From the NCBI GenBank assembly GCA_937888715.1, contig CALARU010000312.1, positions 80,074 to 144,073 on the forward strand: DNA of 64,000 nucleotides, read 5' to 3'. Shown piece after piece: positions 7,565-16,048 of this stretch; within the stretch, counting starts at the first letter, position 1; each line of letters opens with the position of its first letter. The notes below the pieces were generated by a model. The model saw only the letters and a program-made list of their open reading frames with translations. It ran no database searches and was not told the DNA's origin. A program made the position numbers and the translations under genes. Source of the DNA: an uncultured Planctomycetaceae bacterium. Its GTDB lineage: Bacteria; Planctomycetota; Planctomycetia; Gemmatales; Gemmataceae.

Positions 7565-8587
7565 TTAGAACTGGGACAAGAAGCGAAGGTCGTTGCCCCA
7601 AAATTCTCTTATGTCTTCAATGGCATGGCGAAGCATGGCAATGCGTTCCGGCCCCATTCCAAAGGCAAAGCCAGAATACTTGGCAGGGTCGTAGCCGCCG
7701 TTTTTCATGACTTCCGGATGAACCATCCCAGCGCCCATGATTTCGAGCCAACCGGTTTTTTTGCAAAGCGGGCAACCCTTGCCACCACACACGATGCAAT
7801 CCATATCCACTTCAATGCTTGGTTCGGTAAATGGGAAATAACTTGATCGAATGCGAACCTGCCTGGAGTCACCAAACATTTTGCGGGTGAAAGCCGTTAT
7901 GGTTCCAATTAAATCGGTCATTGAAACATTAGTGCCAACCACCAAGCCTTCAACCTGATGAAACATGATTTCGCTACGGGTGGTAATGGCTTCGTATCGG
8001 TAGCACATGCCGGGCAGAATAACCCTGATAGGTGCGGGGTGAAACTTGCGCATTACATGAATCTGACCGGGGGAAGTATGGGTACGCAAAATCAAACCAG
8101 GATCGGTGGTATGAAAAGTATCCCACATGTCGCGAGCTGGATGATGGGGAGGCATGTTAAGCAGGCCGAAATTGAACTCGTCGTCCTCGATTTCTCGGGA
8201 GCGAAAAACTTGAAAACCCATCTCAGCAAAGGTGGATTGAATGTCGCGCAGGGTTTGAGTTGCAAGATGCAACTTCCCAGCGGGCGGAACCATGCCGGGT
8301 AAACTAATATCGAGTTTCTCGGTTTCCAAGCTTTTCAGCATAGCTTGTTCGAGGCAGTTTTTAAGGGCGGTTTCGTAGGAAGCGGAGAGTTGTTCTTTGA
8401 CGATATTGGCTTGCTGGCCGTATTCTTTGCGGGATTCTGGAGGAAGCTCGCTAACTTTTTTAAGAGCAGCGAGCATTTCACCATTTTTACCGAAGTACTG
8501 AGAGTTCCAATTTCTTAAAGTGGATTCATCACTACAAGCACCTAATTGATCCAAGGCGCGGTTTTTAAGTGAATCCAATTCAGACAT
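7565..8587 (-). CDS. pheS: Phenylalanine-tRNA ligase alpha subunit
   Basis: 340 residues, usual length. An N-terminal coiled-coil tRNA-binding arm (about 1-95) is followed by the class II catalytic core with THTSPGQIHVM, the motif-2 region PGMCYRYEAITTRSE, and motif 3 GFAFGMGPERIAMLRH. A CxxCxGKGCxxCKKTGW stretch is normal for this family. It acts with PheT in the cytosol. It sits 38 bp after rplT, giving the common infC-rpmI-rplT-pheS-pheT order. Confidence 0.98.
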   Translation of the reverse strand: MSELDSLKNRALDQLGACSDESTLRNWNSQYFGKNGEMLAALKKVSELPPESRKEYGQQANIVKEQLSASYETALKNCLEQAMLKSLETEKLDISLPGMVPPAGKLHLATQTLRDIQSTFAEMGFQVFRSREIEDDEFNFGLLNMPPHHPARDMWDTFHTTDPGLILRTHTSPGQIHVMRKFHPAPIRVILPGMCYRYEAITTRSEIMFHQVEGLVVGTNVSMTDLIGTITAFTRKMFGDSRQVRIRSSYFPFTEPSIEVDMDCIVCGGKGCPLCKKTGWLEIMGAGMVHPEVMKNGGYDPAKYSGFAFGMGPERIAMLRHAIEDIREFWGNDLRFLSQF

Positions 8588-8625
8588 TGTATGGCTTCAA
8601 TTAAGAGGACAAATCAACCTGAGGC

Positions 8626-8994
8626 TTACTTAAGCCCTACAGGTTGGTGCTTTTTAGCCAACTCAACAATTTGAGTAAAGGTTTCAGGGTCGCGAATTGC
8701 GATTTCTGAAAGAGTCTTTCGGTCTAAACTTACTGAGGCATTCGTAAGGCCTGCGATCAACTGGCTATAGCGTATGCCACGCATTCTGCAAGCTGCATTG
8801 ACGCGAATGATCCAAAGCCTGCGGAATTCGCGTTTACGCACCTTACGATCGCGGTAAGCGTAAACACCAGCACGAATCAGAGTAACTCTGGATTGGCGCT
8901 GCAGGTTGTGCCTACTGGCACGATAACCTTTGGTTAATTTTCGTAATCGCTTGCGGTCGCGAAGAACAGTTTTTCCGCTGCGTGCTCTTGTCAT
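8626..8994 (-). CDS. rplT: 50S ribosomal protein L20
   Basis: 122 residues, basic. It begins MTRARSGKTVLRDRKRLRKL and contains the diagnostic GYRASRHNLQRQSRVTLIRA and RLWIIRVNAACR segments. L20 binds 23S rRNA early in 50S assembly and in several bacteria represses its own operon. It follows rpmI by 55 bp. Confidence 0.98.
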   Translation of the reverse strand: MTRARSGKTVLRDRKRLRKLTKGYRASRHNLQRQSRVTLIRAGVYAYRDRKVRKREFRRLWIIRVNAACRMRGIRYSQLIAGLTNASVSLDRKTLSEIAIRDPETFTQIVELAKKHQPVGLK

Positions 8995-9049
8995 GGCTTA
9001 CCAAGTCTCCAACGCTATAAATCAGCGTTTCAGTAAAACAGCTACAAAA

Positions 9050-9250
9050 TTAAGATTTTCCGCCCATTAACCGAATGTACTTCTTGGCCAATCTTCCGGT
9101 ATCGATAACGGTACCACGAAGTTGCCTTTTTCGTTTGCTAGTCTTGTGGCCTAGAAGATGCTTTTTACCAGCTTTATGGCGCTTAAGCTTACCATTGGCA
9201 GTAACGCGAAATCGCTTCTTCGAGCCTTTGTGAGTCTTTAACTTGGGCAT
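9050..9250 (-). CDS. rpmI: 50S ribosomal protein L35
   Basis: 66 residues, strongly basic, starting [20 protein letters not shown] with the typical [20 protein letters not shown] core. It lies between infC (182 bp upstream) and rplT (55 bp downstream), the standard order. The long infC-rpmI gap may carry an internal promoter or a regulatory structure, but I see no clear one. Confidence 0.98.
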   Translation of the reverse strand: MPKLKTHKGSKKRFRVTANGKLKRHKAGKKHLLGHKTSKRKRQLRGTVIDTGRLAKKYIRLMGGKS

Positions 9251-9432
9251 CTGAATTACCCTTCCGTGTCTTATTGGAACTTAGTTATCTGAAAAATCCA
9301 TCAAATCATGCATAAAAAGCATGAACAATACTAAACAACGCCTGCAAATGGGATAAAGTTAAAACCATTCACAAAATGCAGGAAAAGATGATATAGGGAA
9401 TTAGGAGTCTGGGGGCAAACCAGAATCGTGAA

Positions 9433-9975
9433 TTAATCTTTTTTTGGTGCAAGCATGGCAGTCATTTTCTTGCCTTCCATCGATGGAGGTTTCTCCACTT
9501 TGGCAAATTCTTGTAGTTTTTCCAAGATTAAATCGATAATCCGCTTACCTTCTTCAATATGCTGCAATTCCCGGCCCTTGAATATCACATTTACCTGAAC
9601 TTTGTCTTTATGCTCTAAAAACTTACGAGCCTGATTGATTTTTGTTTCAATATCGTGGTCCCCAGTCTTGGGCCTAACTCGTAATTCTTTGATTTTTTGC
9701 TGGTGGACCTTGGTTTTGTTGTTTTTTAGCGATTGTTGATAACGAAACTTGCCGTAATCAAGAATCTTGCAAACAGGCGGTCTTTCGTTGGGATTAACCT
9801 CAACAAGATCTAATTCTGCTTCTCGGGCCATTTCTAGGGCTTGAAAAGTTGGAATTACTCCAACAAATTCACCGTTGGCACCAATAACACGAACTGGGGA
9901 GATGCGTATTTGTTCATTCATGCGAAGGCCCCGGTCTTGGGGAGCCGTTGAGGGGGGGTTAGGACGCTCGTTGAT
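9433..9975 (-). CDS. infC: Translation initiation factor IF-3 with a non-canonical ATC start
   Basis: 180 residues from ATC 9975. The IF3-N domain contains NEQIRISPVRVIGANGE and the linker/IF3-C domain begins near NNKTKVHQQKIKELR; the C-terminus is MLAPKKD. I chose ATC at 9975 because GGAG lies 8 nt upstream and the protein then starts (M)NERPNPP, like other planctomycete IF-3s with a short Pro-rich N-terminal tail. infC is the classic gene with rare start codons (AUU in E. coli), which lets IF-3 limit its own synthesis. An ATG at 9921 would cut the tail by 18 residues and has no better SD. The open frame continues upstream to 10335 but overlaps the NifU-like gene, so that part is not coding. 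Confidence 0.93.
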   Translation of the reverse strand: MNERPNPPSTAPQDRGLRMNEQIRISPVRVIGANGEFVGVIPTFQALEMAREAELDLVEVNPNERPPVCKILDYGKFRYQQSLKNNKTKVHQQKIKELRVRPKTGDHDIETKINQARKFLEHKDKVQVNVIFKGRELQHIEEGKRIIDLILEKLQEFAKVEKPPSMEGKKMTAMLAPKKD

Positions 9976-10144
9976 ACCTATTTCTCCAAAAAAACTAATA
10001 ATGTTGGCAACGCCGGCGCGAAAAACCAACGAATTAAACAAAGTTAGAAGCCGGACCTCATTAAAACAATTTAGGTTGTTTATAAGGCTATTATAGAATT
10101 TACCACGGTAGTTGTGGAATTGGAAAGAGAAAGATTCAATATTT

Positions 10145-10384
10145 TTAAGGAATTGCCTCAACAAAATCGATTTCGGGCAGATGTTTGCGAAGTTCCTCTT
10201 CGATTCCAAAGAGCACGGCTCTGACCGCACTTGGGCAGGAACCGCAGGTTCCCAATAAGCGAACTTGCAAAATTTTTCCATCCAATCCTGCCACTTCGAT
10301 TCTGCCTCCATCCATTTGCAATGCTGGTTCAACATGCTCTAATATGGCTTTTTTACAGGCTTCTAGAAGATTATCGGTTTCCAT
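10145..10384 (-). CDS. NifU C-terminal-domain (NFU) Fe-S carrier protein
   Basis: 79 residues forming a single NFU domain: LQMDGGRIEVAGLDG in the middle and the cluster-binding LGTCGSCPSA with Cys47 and Cys50. Stand-alone NFU proteins carry and deliver [4Fe-4S] clusters to target enzymes in the cytosol. It lies 42 bp after ribF and about 170 bp before the infC start, so it may share the ribF transcript. No other Fe-S assembly gene is adjacent, although a cysteine desulfurase lies about 10 kb away. Confidence 0.95.
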   Translation of the reverse strand: METDNLLEACKKAILEHVEPALQMDGGRIEVAGLDGKILQVRLLGTCGSCPSAVRAVLFGIEEELRKHLPEIDFVEAIP

Positions 10385-10426
10385 TAATTATCTCGTTTCA
10401 TAAATTTTGTAATCTTATTTTTATTA

Positions 10427-11410
10427 TTAGACAGGGTTGCGCTTGTTAAAGAATTCGGGGTTATCTGCAAATACAAGATGGCGCGTTTGTTGGATATCCA
10501 ACTCCAATTGTTGGACCAAAGCATTTTTATCTACAAAAGTTTTGACGTTTCGGATTTTTTCTAAAAAATTGATTTCTAGGGTGTGATCATACAAATCCCC
10601 CTCGAAGTCGAGTAAATGGGCTTCAACTTTCTGCGATAACTCCGAAAAAGTTGGATTTGGGCCTATGTTTACAGCAGTTGCAAAGGTTTTATTGCCAATG
10701 TTGCACAAGGCAGCGTAAACCCCATTCATGGGTAAAAGGGTTTGAATGTTTTCGAGGTTTGCGGTGGGGAACCCGATGGTACGGCCTCTTTTAGCGCCTG
10801 AAACGACTTTTCCTTCGATGGAATAGGTTCGCCCGAGGAGTTTTTTTGCCTGAAGCATATCCCCGGTTTGGATGGCTTTTCGAACCCTGCTACTGGAAAC
10901 TACTTCGTTATCGACCAGAAAAGGGGTAGCAATGGTGCCCACGATGTTTCGGGTTAGGCATAATTCTTTAAGTAGATCGATGTTTCCTGTTCGATTTTTA
11001 CCGAAGTGAAAATCGGGCCCTTCTACAATTCCTTGGGCTTTAAAGGTTTCAAAGATTATTTTTTCAAAGAATTCTTCTGCTTGTAATTCCAACAAACCAT
11101 CATCTGTTTTTAATACTGCAACATAGTCTGCACCCGCAGCGTGCAAAAGTTTTTTCTTTTGTTCGAGTGTGCTTAGAAAACTTAGATTGATGCCTGGCCT
11201 TAAAATTAAAAGAGGATGGGGGTAAAAGGTGATTGCGACGATGGGGGCAGGGGGTTGGGAAATCGTTTTTCCCAAGGTTTTCATTTGTGTAATCAGGTTT
11301 TTGTGCCCTTCATGCACGCCATCAAAGTTCCCAATCGAGATAATTGCTCTACGGGAATGAGCGGGGATATCAAAGGTTTTCCATGAAGGCACAATTTGAT
11401 TTGAGGTCAT
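10427..11410 (-). CDS. ribF: Bifunctional riboflavin kinase / FAD synthetase
   Basis: 327 residues, full length. The N-terminal adenylyltransferase half contains ISIGNFDGVHEGHKNLI (about 25-41) and the C-terminal kinase half contains RGRTIGFPTANL (about 209-220). It makes FMN and then FAD from riboflavin and ATP. The start ATG lies ~75 bp from the rnpB gene on the other strand, so the two are divergent and share an upstream region. Confidence 0.97.
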   Translation of the reverse strand: MTSNQIVPSWKTFDIPAHSRRAIISIGNFDGVHEGHKNLITQMKTLGKTISQPPAPIVAITFYPHPLLILRPGINLSFLSTLEQKKKLLHAAGADYVAVLKTDDGLLELQAEEFFEKIIFETFKAQGIVEGPDFHFGKNRTGNIDLLKELCLTRNIVGTIATPFLVDNEVVSSSRVRKAIQTGDMLQAKKLLGRTYSIEGKVVSGAKRGRTIGFPTANLENIQTLLPMNGVYAALCNIGNKTFATAVNIGPNPTFSELSQKVEAHLLDFEGDLYDHTLEINFLEKIRNVKTFVDKNALVQQLELDIQQTRHLVFADNPEFFNKRNPV

Positions 11411-11472
11411 CTCTTTTACCAGTTAATCAAGGGTTTAATTTGCAATTCGAATAACCCACCCTCCATAAGCAG

Positions 11473-11478
11473 TATACT
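11473..11478 (+). promoter_or_regulatory. Candidate -10 element of rnpB
   Basis: TATACT ends 6 nt before the first base of the RNase P RNA P1 stem at 11485, the spacing expected for a -10 hexamer. No good -35 is seen at 17 nt. Confidence 0.45.
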
Positions 11479-11484
11479 GGAATT

Positions 11485-11899
11485 ATTCACAAGCTGGTTG
11501 GATAGTCGCTGCTGCTTTGAAAAAAGCGGGAGAGGAAAGTCCGGGCTCCATAGGACACGGTGGTGGGTAACTCCCACCGTCCGAAGTAACATACTTAACT
11601 GTGTGTTGCGTAAGGGTAGGGAAAGTGCAACAGAAAGATACCGCCCCAAAAGGGTAAGGGTGAAATGGCGGGGGAATGCAAATTCCTTAATGTAAGAGCC
11701 CACCAGCAGCCTGGTGACAGGCTGGCTCGGCAAACCCCACCGGGAGCAAGGCCAAATAAGAAGGAAGGACTGGTCCGGTCCGTTTGACCTTCGGGTAGGT
11801 CGCTCGAGCGTTCGGGTAACCGTTCGCCTAGATAAATGGCTATCTTCTTGCCTTTTTAAGGCAAGATACAGAACCCGGCTTATAGGCTGGCTTGTGAAT
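11485..11899 (+). ncRNA. rnpB: RNase P RNA, bacterial type A
   Basis: The conserved RNase P RNA elements appear in order: GAGGAAAGTCCGGGCTCC near the 5' end, ACAGAAAGATACCGCC, AAGGGTGAAATGGCGGGGG, AAGAGCCCACC, and the 3' conserved ACAGAACCCGGCTTATAG. The P1 stem is exact: ATTCACAAGC at 11485-11494 pairs with GCTTGTGAAT at 11890-11899, followed at once by a T-run that can end transcription. About 415 nt is normal for this RNA, which is the catalytic subunit that matures tRNA 5' ends. The 3' end lies 5 bp from the stop of the DUF1501 gene on the other strand. Confidence 0.97.
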
Positions 11900-11904
11900 A
11901 TTTT

Positions 11905-13293
11905 TTACACCGCATTTTTAATGATCTGGCCTCTGCAAATGGGCATTGGCCTACCTTGAATATCGTGGATTTCGGTATCTGGTGCGATTCCCATTTGGTT
12001 ATAAATGGTGGCATGCAAATCTTGCGGCCTAATAGGCTGGTCTTTTACATAGGCCCCGGTTCTATCGGAAGAGCCAATAACTTGGCCCCCCTTAATTCCG
12101 CCCCCTGCTAAAGCTGCTGAAAACACATGGCCCCAGTGGTCTCTTCCTGCATTGCCATTATGTTTTGGGGTACGGCCAAACTCGCCCGCCCAAACCACGA
12201 GGGTATCTTTTAATAAACCACGGTATTCGAGATCTTCCAAAAGGGCGGAATAAGATTGATCCATCACGGGCATCAATTCCTTTTTAAGTTTCTCGGCATT
12301 TTTTGCGTGGGTATCCCAGCTGGGGCTGCCTTGTGGTTCGTTTGCGAATCGGGTCCAGTTTACTTGGATCATGGGCACCCCGGACTCTACTAATCTGCGT
12401 GCCAGTAATACGCTTTGGCCCCAGCGATTTTTTCCATACCTTTCCCTCATCGATTCCGGTTCAAGGTTTAGATTAAAGGCTTTGCGGGTTGCTTCACCAC
12501 TCATTAAATTAAGGGCTTGTTTGGTCTGGTTTTCAAACTGCTTTTGATTTTTGTCTGATTGGTTCTTGGCTGCGCTGTTGTTCACGGATTCAAGAATTTT
12601 CAACCTCTCATCAAATCTTTTCTCGTTAATTCCTTCTGCAAGGGTCAGGCCCGGAATTTGAAACCCTGCGGATTCGGGGTGACAATTGATCAGCCAAGGG
12701 TTGTTGGCACGGCCTAAAAACCCAGCATCTTGCCCGGGCCAAGTGATTCCGCCATCGTTCCAAATATGCTCTGGCAGCACGATTGCCTCTGGTTTTACAG
12801 ATACCGACCCTAATAATTTTTGAATGATTGCAGCAAAACTCGGGGTGTCATTGGGCGCACCCGGTTTAGCATTCTCGAAATTCATCGGTTGGTGCGGGGT
12901 TCCCGTTAACATCGAGTAACCGCTGGAAGAATGGGCGTTATCATTGGTCATCATCGACCTAAGCACGCAAATTTTATTGGTTAATAGCGCGGTTTTTGGC
13001 ATCAATTCACAGACTTTTAGGCCTACGGTGGTTGTGCTAATTGGCTGGTAGGGGCCGCGGATTTCTATTGGGGCTTCTGGCTTTGGATCCCAAGTCTCGT
13101 GCTGGGGTGGCCCACCTGTGAGGTATAAAAAGATGCAGGCCTTTGCTTTTCGTTCCTTGGCAAATTTGTAACTTGCGGCTTTTGCATCCCCCAAACCCAT
13201 CCCTAGAAGGCTTAAACCTCCTAGACTTATCCAATCGCGACGGTTGATGCCATCGCATAGACGGGTGGATTTTGAGTCGAGTATTGAAATCAT
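11905..13293 (-). CDS. DUF1501 family protein with Tat-like signal
   Basis: 462 residues. The N-terminus has a twin-arginine-like segment, GINRRDWISLGGLSLLGMG, which fits export across the cytoplasmic membrane. The body has DUF1501 features related to sulfatase/alkaline-phosphatase folds: FLYLTGGPPQHETWDPKP, TNDNAHSSSGYSMLTG, VPMIQVNWTRF and VWAGEFGRTPKHNG. The family is very abundant in planctomycetes, and its biochemical role is not established. Unlike the other two DUF1501 genes here it has no DUF1549/1553 partner next to it. It is convergent with rnpB and ends almost on its 3' end. Confidence 0.92.
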   Translation of the reverse strand: MISILDSKSTRLCDGINRRDWISLGGLSLLGMGLGDAKAASYKFAKERKAKACIFLYLTGGPPQHETWDPKPEAPIEIRGPYQPISTTTVGLKVCELMPKTALLTNKICVLRSMMTNDNAHSSSGYSMLTGTPHQPMNFENAKPGAPNDTPSFAAIIQKLLGSVSVKPEAIVLPEHIWNDGGITWPGQDAGFLGRANNPWLINCHPESAGFQIPGLTLAEGINEKRFDERLKILESVNNSAAKNQSDKNQKQFENQTKQALNLMSGEATRKAFNLNLEPESMRERYGKNRWGQSVLLARRLVESGVPMIQVNWTRFANEPQGSPSWDTHAKNAEKLKKELMPVMDQSYSALLEDLEYRGLLKDTLVVWAGEFGRTPKHNGNAGRDHWGHVFSAALAGGGIKGGQVIGSSDRTGAYVKDQPIRPQDLHATIYNQMGIAPDTEIHDIQGRPMPICRGQIIKNAV

Positions 13294-13403
13294 AGTTTCT
13301 CCATCTGGTAGGTAGGAGCAATTTACTCTTATTACTTCATCGGATCAAGTAATAACTGGGCATTAAAATTGGTTCGGGTTTAACTTCAATATTGGAGCAC
13401 AGA

Positions 13404-14009
13404 ATGAAAGAATTAGTGATTGGTACAAAAAATAAATCAAAACTTAAAGAAATAAAAGAAATCTATGTCGACTTACCTTTTAATTGCATAGATCTTGGCG
13501 CCTTCCCCAATGTTTCTGAGGTAGTAGAAGATGGTTCCAGCTTTGCTGAAAATGCTGCGAAAAAAGCATCGGGCTATGCTTTGCAAGTGGGCAAATGGGT
13601 TTTAGCTGAAGATAGTGGTTTGGTCGTTCCTATTCTTAAAGGTGACCCAGGCATTCACTCTGCACGCTATGCGGGGGACCACGGTGGCGATGCAGCCAAC
13701 AATACCAAACTTTTACAAGAATTAAGCAAATATCCCGCTGAAAACCGCGATGCTTACTATATTTGCGTGGCTTGTTTGGCCGACCCGCAAGGCAAAGTTA
13801 TGGCTTTGACGGAAGGGAAATGTCATGGCCGAATTATTTCTGATTACTTGGGGCAGGGAGGTTTTGGCTACGATCCCTTGTTTTTGGTTTTGGAGTACCA
13901 CCAGACTTTTGGCGAATTAAGTTCTCGGGTTAAACATGCAATTAGTCATCGAAGTAAAGCTTTGGCTCAATTACGGCCGACTTTGTGGCAATTAATCAGC
14001 AATTCTTAA
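13404..14009 (+). CDS. rdgB: XTP/dITP diphosphatase (RdgB/HAM1 family)
   Basis: 201 residues from ATG 13404. GGAG lies 6 nt upstream, so this start is preferred to the in-frame TTG at 13392. Family motifs are GTKNKSKLKEI at the N-terminus, SFAENAAKKASGYA, LAEDSGLVVPIL, GIHSARYAG, and GQGGFGYDPLF. The enzyme hydrolyses dITP, XTP and related damaged nucleotides to monophosphates, which keeps them out of DNA and RNA. It is divergent from the DUF1501 gene and upstream of rpsB, from which it is separated by 212 bp with its own promoter. Confidence 0.97.
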   Translation: MKELVIGTKNKSKLKEIKEIYVDLPFNCIDLGAFPNVSEVVEDGSSFAENAAKKASGYALQVGKWVLAEDSGLVVPILKGDPGIHSARYAGDHGGDAANNTKLLQELSKYPAENRDAYYICVACLADPQGKVMALTEGKCHGRIISDYLGQGGFGYDPLFLVLEYHQTFGELSSRVKHAISHRSKALAQLRPTLWQLISNS

Positions 14010-14061
14010 TTCTGAGACTGCTTTTTTAACAAGGAACTTGATTTATTTTGCCTTATAGAGT

Positions 14062-14090
14062 TTGACCCCTGTTTGGTTTTCCAATAAACT
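14062..14090 (+). promoter_or_regulatory. Candidate sigma-70 promoter of rpsB-tsf
   Basis: TTGACC (14062-14067), a 17-nt spacer and TAAACT (14085-14090) predict a start near 14097 and a leader of ~125 nt before rpsB. Within the leader, TCCCTGTG and CACCGGGA can pair at 7 of 8 positions, a possible S2 feedback site. That last point is speculative. Confidence 0.55.
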
Positions 14091-14221
14091 ATCTTTTTAG
14101 CAAATGCTATTGCTTCTTTGTTGATTTATCGATGGTCGGTTCCCTGTGGTTATATCATCATAAGTAAGATGCACCGGGACGACTTTGGTCAAAAATATCT
14201 GCAAAAGCGGGAGAGTGCTGC

Positions 14222-15088
14222 GTGGCGATTGTCCAAGTAAAAGATCTTATCGAAGCTGGAGTTCATTTTGGCCATAGAGCCAGTCGTTGGAACCCTAAGA
14301 TGCGGCCGTACATTTACGGCAAACGCAATCTTATCCATATTATCGACTTGCGTGAAACCGTTAGGGGCCTTTTGCGCGCCTTCCGTTTCCTTACCAAGCT
14401 TTCTGCTTCTGGTAGCCAAATCCTTTTTGTTGGCACCAAGCGCCAGGCAAAAGATACCATCGAAACCGAAGCTCGCCGTTGTGGCATGCCTTTTGTTTCC
14501 GAACGATGGTTGGGTGGCACCCTTACTAATCACCGTACAATTCGCGATCGTTTAAAAAGATTGGCAGAGCTTGAAGCTATGTGGCTTCCCTCTTACGAAA
14601 ACCCTGCCAAGGTTGATTTGGTTGCTTATATCAAGACCATGCTTAACGAGTCTGGTAAGCTTGATATTCATAAAGCTCCTGAAACCAGCGTTATTCGTAG
14701 CTATAGCAAAAAGATGATTTCTAATTTAAGCCGTGAGCTTACCAAGATTCAACGAAACTTGTCTGGTATCCGCGAAATGCACAGGCTTCCTGATGCTTTG
14801 GTTATCGTTGATCCTAGGCGTGAACATATTGCTATTAAAGAAGCAAAGCGTATGGGCATTGCAACCGTTGCGCTGATTGATACCGATAGCGATCCAGATG
14901 ATGTTGATTTGCCAATTCCTGCCAACGATGATAGCATTCGTTCGGTGGAACTGGTGCTTGCAAAGCTTGCTGATGCAATTATTGAAGGCCGTGCAGCGTT
15001 GGCAACGGAACAGGCAACTGCTCCAAGGCCAAGGCCCGCACCTAGTGGCACTGCTGGCACCGTACGTGCTCCTGCCATTGTTGATTAA
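14222..15088 (+). CDS. rpsB: 30S ribosomal protein S2, GTG start
   Basis: 288 residues from GTG 14222, with GGGAG about 8 nt upstream. S2 landmarks are [73 protein letters not shown] and [10 protein letters not shown]. The C-terminus carries an extra Ala/Pro-rich tail ([14 protein letters not shown]), probably disordered. S2 is needed for 30S function. rpsB-tsf is the usual pair, here separated by 53 bp. Confidence 0.98.
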   Translation: MAIVQVKDLIEAGVHFGHRASRWNPKMRPYIYGKRNLIHIIDLRETVRGLLRAFRFLTKLSASGSQILFVGTKRQAKDTIETEARRCGMPFVSERWLGGTLTNHRTIRDRLKRLAELEAMWLPSYENPAKVDLVAYIKTMLNESGKLDIHKAPETSVIRSYSKKMISNLSRELTKIQRNLSGIREMHRLPDALVIVDPRREHIAIKEAKRMGIATVALIDTDSDPDDVDLPIPANDDSIRSVELVLAKLADAIIEGRAALATEQATAPRPRPAPSGTAGTVRAPAIVD

Positions 15089-15141
15089 TCTCGGGTGTTT
15101 GTTTCAATACATAAGTTTTGATCTATTTTAGGTGAATTAGT

Positions 15142-15981
15142 ATGAGTGCTATTTCCGCAGGTGTTGTTAAATCTTTGCGTGATCGAACCAATGCCCCCAT
15201 GATGGATTGCAAGGAAGCCCTTGTTGAAGCCAAAGGTGATGTTGAAGTTGCGGTTGCCATCTTGCGTAAGAAAAATGCCGCGATTCAAGCAAAGAAGGGC
15301 GAGCGTGAAACTGCTGAAGGCAGAATTGCATTTCATATCGACCCCGCTGCCAAAGTTGCTTCCCTTATGGAAGTTCGTTGCGAAAGCGGTCCCGTTATTA
15401 ATAGCGAACATTTTGTTTCCCTTGCTAATGATCTTGTAGCTCAAGTTGTGGTTTCCAATCCTGAAAGTTTAGAAGCTTTGATTGCACAACCTTTTCATAA
15501 AGATCCATCCCGTAAGGTTAACGATCGCATTGCTGATGTTGTTGGTTTGATTCGTGAAAACATGAAGGCAGCCAAGTTCGTCAGGCTTCAAGGCGGGCAC
15601 TTCGGTTCCTATATTCATCATGATGGTTCTGTTGGTGTTTTGATCCAAGTCGAAGGTGTGAAAACGGATGAGCAAATCCTGCGTGATATTTGCATGCATA
15701 TTGCTGCTAAAAGTCCTTTAGTTGCTGTCCGCGAAGAAATCGCTAAAGAGGTTATCGATAAGGAATTCCAAATTGCTCGTGATGCTGCTACTGCATCTGG
15801 GAAGCCTGCGAATATTGTTGAAAAAATTGCTGAAGGTAAAGTTAAAGCCTGGCTTGCTGAAAATGTCCTCCTTGAACAACCTTTTATCAAGGAAGAGAAG
15901 AAAACTGTTGGCGAAATTCTTAACGGTGCTGGACTCAAATTTGTCCGCTTTGTCCGTTATAGGGTTGGGGAATTAAGCTGA
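15142..15981 (+). CDS. tsf: Elongation factor Ts
   Basis: 279 residues, normal length. The N-terminal UBA-like part has VKSLRDRTNAPMMDCKEAL and the middle has the conserved VEVRCES-like segment (MEVRCESGPVINSEHF). EF-Ts exchanges GDP for GTP on EF-Tu. The second half (FIKEEKKTVGEILN and VRFVRYRVGE at the end) is typical. Co-transcription with rpsB is very likely. It ends 67 bp before the metallo-beta-lactamase gene. Confidence 0.98.
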   Translation: MSAISAGVVKSLRDRTNAPMMDCKEALVEAKGDVEVAVAILRKKNAAIQAKKGERETAEGRIAFHIDPAAKVASLMEVRCESGPVINSEHFVSLANDLVAQVVVSNPESLEALIAQPFHKDPSRKVNDRIADVVGLIRENMKAAKFVRLQGGHFGSYIHHDGSVGVLIQVEGVKTDEQILRDICMHIAAKSPLVAVREEIAKEVIDKEFQIARDAATASGKPANIVEKIAEGKVKAWLAENVLLEQPFIKEEKKTVGEILNGAGLKFVRFVRYRVGELS

Positions 15982-16048
15982 TTAATCTTTCTTTTAATAT
16001 TCACTTTATTATAGAAACGCTCACTCAACCCGGCGAGATGGACAAGAG

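Noticed and set aside
9976..10335. 120-residue N-terminal extension of IF-3
   Set aside because: It overlaps the NifU-like gene in another frame and does not resemble IF-3.
11416..11733. 105-residue minus-strand ORF
   Set aside because: It is antisense to the RNase P RNA gene and has no protein-like pattern.
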